From: UBA5342 sp965662645
GTDB lineage: Bacteria > Bacteroidota > Bacteroidia > Bacteroidales > UBA5342
Assembly (NCBI GenBank): GCA_965662645.1
Contig: CBFIII010000010.1
Coordinates: forward strand, 35,512-99,511
Length of the DNA stretch: 64,000 bases
Direction of reading: 5' to 3'
The position numbers were made by a program, and so were the translations under genes. This document shows, piece by piece, positions 18,448 through 26,064 of the stretch. Under the pieces are notes generated by a model. It saw only the letters and a list, made by a program, of their open reading frames with translations. It did no database searches and was not told the origin of the DNA. Position 1 is the first letter of the stretch, and each line of letters begins with the position of its first letter.

Positions 18448-20157
18448 ATGATGAGGTTTCTGTGTCTTATCCCTTTCGTTTTAATTATGGTGTCCTGCCA
18501 ACAAGCTGGCATTAGCGACAGCTTACCTCCCGATCTTGTGGAGACATTAGCAGAAGCTGAAGAACTTAGGTTTAGGCGTCCAGAATATGTGGATGTGCTA
18601 TTGAGTCAATCTCTTGAGGCTATTGAGCATGCTGATAACGATGAGTTATGGGCTCAGTATTATTTTATACAAGCACACGTAGAGATGTCAAAAGGACATT
18701 TTGATCACGTGACCCACCTTGTTGATAGTATTAATATCTGTAAAACTTTTCAGGCTAATTATGAGGATAAGATAATCCTGATGAATGCTTTGCTATATGA
18801 AAAGATGTTGCTCTATGAGTCATCTTATGGGTATTATAAAAAAGTAGCCAGATTAGATAGGGCTGTGGCGTTGACTAATGATGAATTGCTAATCGCTCTA
18901 TTAGGGAAAGTGCGAATTCAATTTTGGCTTATGTCTGATTATAAAACGACATTTAACCTAGCGACCTCTTTTGTAGCGCAGCATGATGATGTGGACCTCT
19001 GTATTTATCATTCTAATGGCGCTTTACTTGATGGCAATGATAATCGCTCTTGGCATCTCAAGATGAGTGAGCAATGTGCTATGGCTGATAGTTGTCATTA
19101 TCAGCTTTTGCAAAGTTATATTCAACATGCAGCTTATTGCCGAGAACAAGATTCTATAGCCCATTATCTGGGTAAAGCTACGCAGTGTCTCGAGAAGCAT
19201 CGTTTAGATTGGTTATTTAAAAACACGATTATTGAAGCCAGTTATCTCGAGATTAAAAGTAAATCATTAAAAGCACAAGGCCAGTTTGATGATGCTATGG
19301 TGTTTGCACAAAAGGGGATAGATTTATCTCTTAGGTTGCGATTGGAGGATAAGGCCTACCGTATGTGTGTATTGTTGTCTGATATGCAGTTTGCTTTAGG
19401 GCAATATACTCAAGCTATGGCATCTAAGGATCAGGCACTTAATTGTCGTTTGGCTTATGCGCAACGTATTAATTCTTATAAGATTAAGTATCTTGATGTA
19501 AAAGAGAGGGCTGACATACTGAAAATAGAGAATGATGATTTATTAACTGATAAGAAGAGTAAAACACTTCAAGTAAGATTTGTTCTAGTCTATAGTTTTA
19601 TCGTTTCATTTATCATTTACTTGTTGTATAGTAATAGGAGAAAGATCAACGACATGCTGAACGTTGCTAAACGTACGATGCGTGTGAAAGAGTCTATCCA
19701 TGAAAGGTATAAAGAACGTAATGACGCAATTCTAATGAAGTCTCAGGAAGAGATTCATAGAAAAGATATGATGCTAAAGGATAAAGAGGAGCGTTTAACG
19801 AAAATAACTTCTTTGGTTAAGGACTCTCCTTATAAAGATAAATCAAAACTCATAAAAATTGAAAATCTTGTTACTTCTGTTAAAACGACAGAAAGTTGGG
19901 ATTTATTTTATGAAGTTTACCAATATAAATATCCCAAAGGTGAAAAAAGTATGAGAACTATTTTTCCCAGTTTGGCACCTAAGGACTATCAGTATCTGAT
20001 GTGTGTACATTATGGTCTATCGCATGAAAAAATGGCCGTCTTATTTTCCATTCAAAAAGATTCTGTTAGAAAACGAAGTCTGCGCCTAAAGAAGACTTTT
20101 GGTATTTCTCCTAATACAGATATTAAGAATTTCTTATTGATTCATATTTCGGAGTAA
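18448..20157 (+). CDS. Membrane-anchored TPR protein with C-terminal helix-turn-helix (probable regulator)
   Basis: A 569-residue protein. It has a lipoprotein-like signal (IMVSC, Cys17), then about 340 residues of helical repeats of TPR type (for example ALGQYTQAMASKDQALNC near 316), one transmembrane segment (377-394, VRFVLVYSFIVSFIIYLL) and a charged coiled coil (400-470). The C-terminal domain (about 510-555), with KDYQYLMCVHYGLSHEKMAV and DSVRKRSLRLKKTFGI, resembles the LuxR/GerE helix-turn-helix. The plan is a periplasmic TPR sensor wired through the membrane to a cytoplasmic DNA-binding domain. It faces the four-paralogue array directly downstream, so control of that array is likely (inference). 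Start: ATG-ATG at 18448; the second ATG is equally possible. Confidence 0.75.
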   Translation: MMRFLCLIPFVLIMVSCQQAGISDSLPPDLVETLAEAEELRFRRPEYVDVLLSQSLEAIEHADNDELWAQYYFIQAHVEMSKGHFDHVTHLVDSINICKTFQANYEDKIILMNALLYEKMLLYESSYGYYKKVARLDRAVALTNDELLIALLGKVRIQFWLMSDYKTTFNLATSFVAQHDDVDLCIYHSNGALLDGNDNRSWHLKMSEQCAMADSCHYQLLQSYIQHAAYCREQDSIAHYLGKATQCLEKHRLDWLFKNTIIEASYLEIKSKSLKAQGQFDDAMVFAQKGIDLSLRLRLEDKAYRMCVLLSDMQFALGQYTQAMASKDQALNCRLAYAQRINSYKIKYLDVKERADILKIENDDLLTDKKSKTLQVRFVLVYSFIVSFIIYLLYSNRRKINDMLNVAKRTMRVKESIHERYKERNDAILMKSQEEIHRKDMMLKDKEERLTKITSLVKDSPYKDKSKLIKIENLVTSVKTTESWDLFYEVYQYKYPKGEKSMRTIFPSLAPKDYQYLMCVHYGLSHEKMAVLFSIQKDSVRKRSLRLKKTFGISPNTDIKNFLLIHISE

Positions 20158-20182
20158 GTGTATTTCGTTAACTTGTGTCAAG

Positions 20183-20260
20183 GTTTTGTCCTAAAAAACC
20201 TTTATTAGTGCTTGTAACTCTCCTATTATGAGTATTTAATGTTTTGTCCCGTTTTGTCCC
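20183..20260 (+). promoter_or_regulatory. Repeated GTTTTGTCC motif upstream of the paralogue array
   Basis: GTTTTGTCCC occurs twice head-to-tail at 20241-20260, and a third GTTTTGTCC lies at 20183-20191, one to two hundred bp before the -7 element at 20352. A direct tandem decamer is a plausible operator, possibly for the HTH protein encoded just upstream. This is inference from position and repetition only. Confidence 0.35.
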
Positions 20261-20351
20261 GTCTATTTATTTGTCTTGTGCTTCTCTTTTTCACACATTT
20301 GTAATTGAGAAATGTAATTGTGTTAGCATTACAGTCTAATTAATAAAATCA

Positions 20352-20359
20352 TACGTTTG
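20352..20359 (+). promoter_or_regulatory. -7 element of the array promoter
   Basis: TACGTTTG matches TAnnTTTG. A transcript starting near 20366 would have a leader of about 58 bases to the ATG at 20424. No strong -33 TTTG is seen at the usual spacing. Confidence 0.4.
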
Positions 20360-20423
20360 TCATAGAGTGATGAAGCAAGTGTTTTTTTGCTATTTATGTA
20401 TTTGCGTATTAATTTTTAAGCCT

Positions 20424-23198
20424 ATGAAATCGCTATTATTATGCCTTCTTTTAGTGATGGGGTCAGCCCATGTACTTGCCGAGGATGTATTCCAAAACCC
20501 AGATAAGGTTTATTTACATCTTGATCGTCATCTTTATGCACAAGGGGATACTGTGTGGATTAAAGGATATGCTTTGCACAGAGGGAATAATACCCCAAGT
20601 GATAACAGTTATGCGTTGCACGTGCAAATGTTGGACGAGCGGGGTAAAGAAGTGCATAGCTATAAGATGCTGATCGTTGATGGTATGGCACAGGGTCAAA
20701 TTCACATAAGTAGTGTACTAGCACCAGGTTTTTATCAGCTGATTGCTCATACTGGTTATATGAAAAATTTTGATCAACGTTTTTTTTATAAGACGACTAT
20801 CGAAGTGAGAAAGCCTTTTAGGCACAGTACTATGAGTGTGCTTTTTGATAAGTCGGCTTACCAAGTGGGTGAAACAGCTATGGTAACTTTTACGATGCTG
20901 AATAAGAATAAAGTTCCCATTGGAGGTGGGCGTTTCGTTTGTGATTATCTTGAAGGTGATGAGCCGCCCAAAAGGAAAAGCTTACATTGTTATGATGATG
21001 GAACAGTCACTGTGCCTTTTTATATTACGGCTGGTTCTTACGCACAAATGCCTATGCTTGAGTTGTCTTATTATGAGACTCCTGGCGATGAACATCCATT
21101 GACTCAAGAAGTTTATGTGCCCATGTATAATGATGAAATTCACCTTGATTTTTACCCTGAAGGAGGTGATTTGATACAAGGAATAAATAGTAAAGTGGCC
21201 TTTAAAGCTACTGATGTACGGGGGGCTCAACTTGATGTCACTTTTGATGTGTTTGAAGATGGCAAGAAGATATGTAGTGCCTCTAGTATGCATGAAGGGA
21301 TGGGGATGTGTACATTCTTGCCTAAGCAAGCAGAATACACGGTAAAAATCACTTCCTCACAAGGGGGTGAGACTATTTATGACTTTCCAAAAGTAAAAGA
21401 TCGCGGTTATAACTTGTCCTTGCTTAGTCAAACAGAAGAGTCAGTTAGGTTACGTGTTAGTCAGAATTATGGGATGATTAAATCCTGTCAATTGTGGATT
21501 AGTCATTGCGATAGTTTATGGGGGGTAAAATCATTTGTTGTGGAGGGGACGCATCAGTTAGTGATATCTAAAGCTGATTTGCCTCATGGTATTGTCACTT
21601 TTACGCTTTCGGATGAAAATAATAAACCTCAAGCAGAACGTCTTGTGTATGTTGATAGTGATGTGTCTAGTTTGTCGATAGACTTAGCACAGTCTGTGTT
21701 TGAATCTCGTCAAAAAGTGGATTTTTCACTTGCTTTAGATAGGCCAAAAGTCGCTCAATTGTCGTTTGCTGTGGTGGATTCTACTTATGCTAATAGTCCC
21801 AATTTGAGCTCTGCTACTATTAAAGCTTATGCCGAACTTGAGTCAGAACTTAAAGGTAGAATAAATAATCCTAACCAATACTTAGGTCATAGTCGTAGTG
21901 TGGCCAATAAGCGAGATCTTTTATTGTTGACACATGGCTGGCGCCGTTTCGAGTGGATAGATAATGAGAAGGTTTTGAGTCATCTGAAGGTGCATGATTT
22001 TAACCGTGTAGTAGGTCAGGTGACCCGCTTGAAAAGGCCTTATGCGAATGCTAAAATGAGTGCTTTTATGTTGGGTAAAACAGTGGTTTCTACAGAGTTT
22101 GAGGCCGATGAACAAGGGCGTTTTTACATTGATCCTATTTATGAATCGCGTATAGATCAGAATATCTTAATCATGTCCCGAAGTCGGCGTGGGAATAAGG
22201 GCGTGACTTTGAAATTGACCGTCACAGATACCTTGCTGTTTTCCTCTGTTATTCAGAATAATAAATACAATCTATTGCCTGTTTTGCATACGAATGATTT
22301 TACAAATAGAGATAAGCAAAGCACTACGGTAGAACAACCTTTTATGAGTTACGAGAGTATCTTACTCAATGAATTTGAAGTCAGTGCTGATAAAAAAGAG
22401 TTGGGTATGTCCGACTATTTTAAGGTCGCTGATGATGTGGCTTTAGGAAAAGATTTGAAAGAGGCTAGTTCTTTTTATTGGCTCTTAAGTCAGTTCTCGA
22501 ACCGAATAGATGGAAATGTTTCAGGTTTTGAGGGAGTTTATAAAAAAGATGAAGCTAATATGGGTTTGCAGGATAATAATGAAACAGATGGAATGGATAG
22601 GATTAGAATAGCCACCTATGATTGTTTGGATAGAAAAGATGTAATTTACCTTCCCGATGGTGGATGTGTGTCGATATATAAGGAAGATCTGAGTTTGATT
22701 TTTGATGAGATTAATACACCTGCTGCTATGATTTATGTCAATGGTGAACCTTGGGGCTACGAAGCAGCACCGTTAAGCTATTTGAAAACTTCGGATATTG
22801 CTTCTATAGCTATTATGGATGGTGCTAAAGGATATGATCATTTTGGGATTGAAGCCTATTACGGCGCTATTATAGTAGAGACCTATGATAAGAATATTGT
22901 TGATCAGTATAAATTACATCTTAGTCATGCCATCTTTGGGAACTTTATTAATGCGCGTCAATTTGCCAAAACACGCTACGATATAAAAGGAAAAAGTAAT
23001 ACGTTAGGAGATGATAATCGTGTGACTTTGCATTGGGAACCATTACTAGAGACGGATGAAAATGGCCAAGCCAAAGTTTCCTTCTATACAGGAGATATCC
23101 CAGGCAAGAAACAGATTATTGTTCAAGGTTTTGATGATGAGGGGAACTTATATTATGAGACGGTTAGTTTTATGGTGAAAGACATTTTAAAAAGATAA
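20424..23198 (+). CDS. Secreted MG2/plug-motif protein, paralogue 1
   Basis: 924 residues from the ATG at 20424. In-frame GTG/ATG starts at 20367 and 20370 exist, but the three paralogues all begin at the equivalent of 20424 with a normal signal peptide, and 20367 lies almost on the expected transcription start. The order is: signal peptide (AHVLAED), an MG2 macroglobulin-like domain with PDKVYLHLDRHLYAQGDTVW and PGFYQLIAHTGYM, several beta-domains, the block RDLLLLTHGWRRFEW, and a variable region. It ends with a motif like the TonB-receptor plug (PAAMIYVNGEPWGY then IASIAIMDGAKGYDHFGIEA) and a final beta-domain (TLHWEPLLETD, GDIPGKKQIIVQGFDDEGN). No barrel follows. Function unknown; exported to periplasm or outer surface. 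Confidence 0.75.
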   Translation: MKSLLLCLLLVMGSAHVLAEDVFQNPDKVYLHLDRHLYAQGDTVWIKGYALHRGNNTPSDNSYALHVQMLDERGKEVHSYKMLIVDGMAQGQIHISSVLAPGFYQLIAHTGYMKNFDQRFFYKTTIEVRKPFRHSTMSVLFDKSAYQVGETAMVTFTMLNKNKVPIGGGRFVCDYLEGDEPPKRKSLHCYDDGTVTVPFYITAGSYAQMPMLELSYYETPGDEHPLTQEVYVPMYNDEIHLDFYPEGGDLIQGINSKVAFKATDVRGAQLDVTFDVFEDGKKICSASSMHEGMGMCTFLPKQAEYTVKITSSQGGETIYDFPKVKDRGYNLSLLSQTEESVRLRVSQNYGMIKSCQLWISHCDSLWGVKSFVVEGTHQLVISKADLPHGIVTFTLSDENNKPQAERLVYVDSDVSSLSIDLAQSVFESRQKVDFSLALDRPKVAQLSFAVVDSTYANSPNLSSATIKAYAELESELKGRINNPNQYLGHSRSVANKRDLLLLTHGWRRFEWIDNEKVLSHLKVHDFNRVVGQVTRLKRPYANAKMSAFMLGKTVVSTEFEADEQGRFYIDPIYESRIDQNILIMSRSRRGNKGVTLKLTVTDTLLFSSVIQNNKYNLLPVLHTNDFTNRDKQSTTVEQPFMSYESILLNEFEVSADKKELGMSDYFKVADDVALGKDLKEASSFYWLLSQFSNRIDGNVSGFEGVYKKDEANMGLQDNNETDGMDRIRIATYDCLDRKDVIYLPDGGCVSIYKEDLSLIFDEINTPAAMIYVNGEPWGYEAAPLSYLKTSDIASIAIMDGAKGYDHFGIEAYYGAIIVETYDKNIVDQYKLHLSHAIFGNFINARQFAKTRYDIKGKSNTLGDDNRVTLHWEPLLETDENGQAKVSFYTGDIPGKKQIIVQGFDDEGNLYYETVSFMVKDILKR

Positions 23199-23358
23199 GA
23201 TATGTTTAAAAAGCTATTTGTTACACTTCTTTTATTTCTATCGGCTTCTGTTGTAGCAGCCCAAGAAAAGTTCCACGCTCCCGATAAAGTCTATCTACAG
23301 CTCGACCGCAACCTCTACGCACAGGGCGATACAATATGGATAAAAGGCTATGCTATGG
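23062..23358. repeat. Near-identical 297-bp direct repeat, copy 1
   Basis: The end of paralogue 1 and the start of paralogue 2 match 25768-26064 at all but a dozen or so positions. The offset of 2706 bp is exactly 902 codons, so recombination between copies would remove or add one whole gene in frame. Confidence 0.85.
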
Positions 23359-25904
23359 AGCGAGGCACAAACAAGCCAAGCAATAATAGCTATGCTATAC
23401 ACGTGCAAATGCTCAACGAAGATGGAGCACAAGTAGGAGCTTATAAGCTTTTAACAATAGACGGAGTTGCTACGGGGCAGATAGAACTTTTAGGTGTTCA
23501 GAAGCCAGGCTTTTATCAACTCATTGCACACACAGGCTATATGAAAAATTTTTCGCAACGATTTTTCTTTAAAACCACATTTGAAGTGCGAGAAAAGGTA
23601 CGACGCCGCACCATTAATGCGCTTTTTGATCAAGTGGCTTACGAAGCAGGCGATACGGCAAAAGTCACCTTTTCGGTCATAGACCAAAATAAAACCCCTG
23701 TTGGCGGCGCACGCTTTGTCTTTCAATATATGCAAGGTGATGAAAAGGTAATGCAAAATGGTGTACACTGTGCCGATGATGGCATGATGACAGTCAAGAT
23801 TCCAATTATTGAAAACAAAAATAAAGCAAAACAATTCTTGCACTTAAATTACTATGCAGAGCAAACGGATGCTAAGCGTAAAGTGCAGGAGATTTCGATT
23901 CCTATAAAAAATGATAAGATTAATCTCACTTTTTTTCCAGAAGGAGGTGATTTAATAGAAAGCCTTAGTAGCAAGGTGGCTTTTAAAGCTTATGATGACA
24001 AAGGGAACCCCATAAACATAAAGGGAAATCTGTATAGGAACGATGAACTGCTGAGTCCTTTGGCTACCGTACACCATGGAATGGGGATGTTTACCTTATT
24101 GGCAGACACAGCTTCTTATACCTTTACTATTACTCAACCTTCAGGCATTGATTCTATTTATCAGTTGCCTGCTGCTAAGAAAGAGGGGTTCGTATTATCT
24201 TACTTATCTCAAAATAAAGAAAATCTTGTATTATCTGTCAAGCAAAACTATGCCACACCTCAAGATTGTAAATTATGGATTAGCTATTGCGATAGTTTAT
24301 GGGCAGTTCACGACTGTGAGATAAATGGTGAATGTCAACTCCCTCTACCTAAAGATAATTTACCTCAAGGCATCGTCACTTTTACCCTGTCCGATGCCAA
24401 TGGTGTACCTCAAGCCGAGCGGTTGGTGTATGTGCAAAAAGAAGAACCTGACTTGTTACTTTCGCTAGATCAACACGTTTTTTCTGCTAAAGAAAAAGTG
24501 GATGTTAATATAAATCTTGATACACCACACTTAGCCAATCTATCATTTGCTGTGGTCGATTCTTTATTGTCTAACAGCCCAAAACTGCAAACGACAAGCA
24601 TCAAAGCCTATGCCCAACTCGGCTCTGAATTGAAAGGCTATATTCCCCATATCAATCAATATCTGGGTAGAGACAGAAGCATCGCTAACAAACGTGATCT
24701 TTTACTCTTGACGCACGGCTGGCGGCGCTTTGAGTGGATCGATAATCGAGAAAGCTTATCGACGATGAAAGTACACGATTTTAACCGGGTGTATGGGCAA
24801 GTCAAACGATTGGGTAAGCCTTATCCTAAAGCCAAGATTGGTGCTTATATGTTAGGGGAAACAATAGCCGCTACAGAGTTTGAGGCAGACAAGGATGGTC
24901 GTTTTTTCTTAGATCCCGCTTATAAGCTTAGGACCTATAATAACCTGATGATTATAGCACTCAATAAAAATGGAAAAAGAAGCGTTTCATTATTTATTCA
25001 GAATACCGATACTATATTGTTTGATGCTATAGGAAAAAATAATAGTCAGGGTATTGCTCGTGTTTTGTTTGAGCCGATTCAGTTACAAGAAGAGCAGTCT
25101 CCATCAGTGGTGGAAGAGTCTTTTATGCTTTATAACACACAGATCTTAAAAGAGTTTGAAGTAAGTGCTCAACGAAAAGATTGGGATATGTCAAAGTATT
25201 TTTCAGAAACCTCAGAACAAAAATTGGGTGAGGAGTTGGAGGAATTTATTTCATTTTCTTGGTTATTGAAACAGACGTCTAATCGCGTTTACATAGAAGG
25301 TGAGTATTTTGCAGGAGACAGTGAATCTTTAGTTCCAGAAAACAGGGTCTTAGTAAAGAATTCATTTAATGCCCCTTCTTACTTTTATGAATCTGATCTA
25401 ATATTTATTTTCAATGAAGATAACCCCATGGGAGCAATGATATATGTGAATGATAAACCTTGGGGCTACGATCTTCATGCATTAGATTTTCTGAGAAAAG
25501 ATGATGTAAAGGCTATTGCAATCTTAGATGGAGCAGCAGGATGCGAACATTTTGGTTCAGAGGCCTATTATGGCGCTATTATGGTATATGTACACGAAGA
25601 AGCCTTGACGCGTGCTGTAATGAGTAGGAACCAGCTTATGTATGGCGATTTCGTCAAAGCCCGTCAATTCGTAAACCCCATCTACGAAACCCAAGAACAA
25701 ATAAAAACCGTAGGAGACGATAATCGCATTACCCTCCATTGGGAACCCTTGCTAGAAACGGATGAGCATGGCCAAGCCAAAGTTTCCTTCTATACAGGAG
25801 ATATCCCAGGCAAGAAACAGATTATTGTTCAAGGTTTTGATGATGAGGGGAATCTTTATTATGAGACGGCTAGTTTTATGGTGAAAGACATTTTAAAAAG
25901 ATAA
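23202..25904 (+). CDS. Secreted MG2/plug-motif protein, paralogue 2
   Basis: A 900-residue paralogue whose start codon lies 3 bp after the stop of paralogue 1, so the genes form an operon. Signal peptide LFLSASVVAAQ, then KVYLQLDRNLYAQGDTIW (MG2 start), THGWRRFEWIDN in the middle and a plug-like end with AMIYVNDKPWGYD and VKAIAILDGAAG. Compared with paralogue 1, the region before the plug motif (about residues 690-735) is shorter and different. Its first 52 codons are nearly identical in DNA to those of paralogue 3, and its last 47 codons to those of paralogue 1. This points to gene conversion or recent tandem duplication. Confidence 0.75.
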   Translation: MFKKLFVTLLLFLSASVVAAQEKFHAPDKVYLQLDRNLYAQGDTIWIKGYAMERGTNKPSNNSYAIHVQMLNEDGAQVGAYKLLTIDGVATGQIELLGVQKPGFYQLIAHTGYMKNFSQRFFFKTTFEVREKVRRRTINALFDQVAYEAGDTAKVTFSVIDQNKTPVGGARFVFQYMQGDEKVMQNGVHCADDGMMTVKIPIIENKNKAKQFLHLNYYAEQTDAKRKVQEISIPIKNDKINLTFFPEGGDLIESLSSKVAFKAYDDKGNPINIKGNLYRNDELLSPLATVHHGMGMFTLLADTASYTFTITQPSGIDSIYQLPAAKKEGFVLSYLSQNKENLVLSVKQNYATPQDCKLWISYCDSLWAVHDCEINGECQLPLPKDNLPQGIVTFTLSDANGVPQAERLVYVQKEEPDLLLSLDQHVFSAKEKVDVNINLDTPHLANLSFAVVDSLLSNSPKLQTTSIKAYAQLGSELKGYIPHINQYLGRDRSIANKRDLLLLTHGWRRFEWIDNRESLSTMKVHDFNRVYGQVKRLGKPYPKAKIGAYMLGETIAATEFEADKDGRFFLDPAYKLRTYNNLMIIALNKNGKRSVSLFIQNTDTILFDAIGKNNSQGIARVLFEPIQLQEEQSPSVVEESFMLYNTQILKEFEVSAQRKDWDMSKYFSETSEQKLGEELEEFISFSWLLKQTSNRVYIEGEYFAGDSESLVPENRVLVKNSFNAPSYFYESDLIFIFNEDNPMGAMIYVNDKPWGYDLHALDFLRKDDVKAIAILDGAAGCEHFGSEAYYGAIMVYVHEEALTRAVMSRNQLMYGDFVKARQFVNPIYETQEQIKTVGDDNRITLHWEPLLETDEHGQAKVSFYTGDIPGKKQIIVQGFDDEGNLYYETASFMVKDILKR

Positions 25905-26064
25905 GATATGTTTAAAAAGCTATTTGTTACACTTCTTTTATTTCTATCGGCTTCTGTTGTAGCAGCCCAAGAAAAGTTCCACGCTCCCGATAAAGTCTAT
26001 CTCCAGCTCGACCGCAACCTTTACGCACAGGGCGATACCATTTGGCTAAAAGGCTATGCCATGC
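25768..26064. repeat. Near-identical 297-bp direct repeat, copy 2
   Basis: Partner of 23062-23358. It spans the end of paralogue 2, the 3-bp gap and the first 52 codons of paralogue 3. Identity falls sharply outside these limits, where the paralogues differ by many substitutions. Confidence 0.85.

Noticed and set aside
20367..20423. Upstream GTG/ATG start for paralogue 1
   Set aside because: It adds a second hydrophobic stretch before the normal signal peptide and lies on the predicted transcription start; the other paralogues start at the equivalent of 20424.
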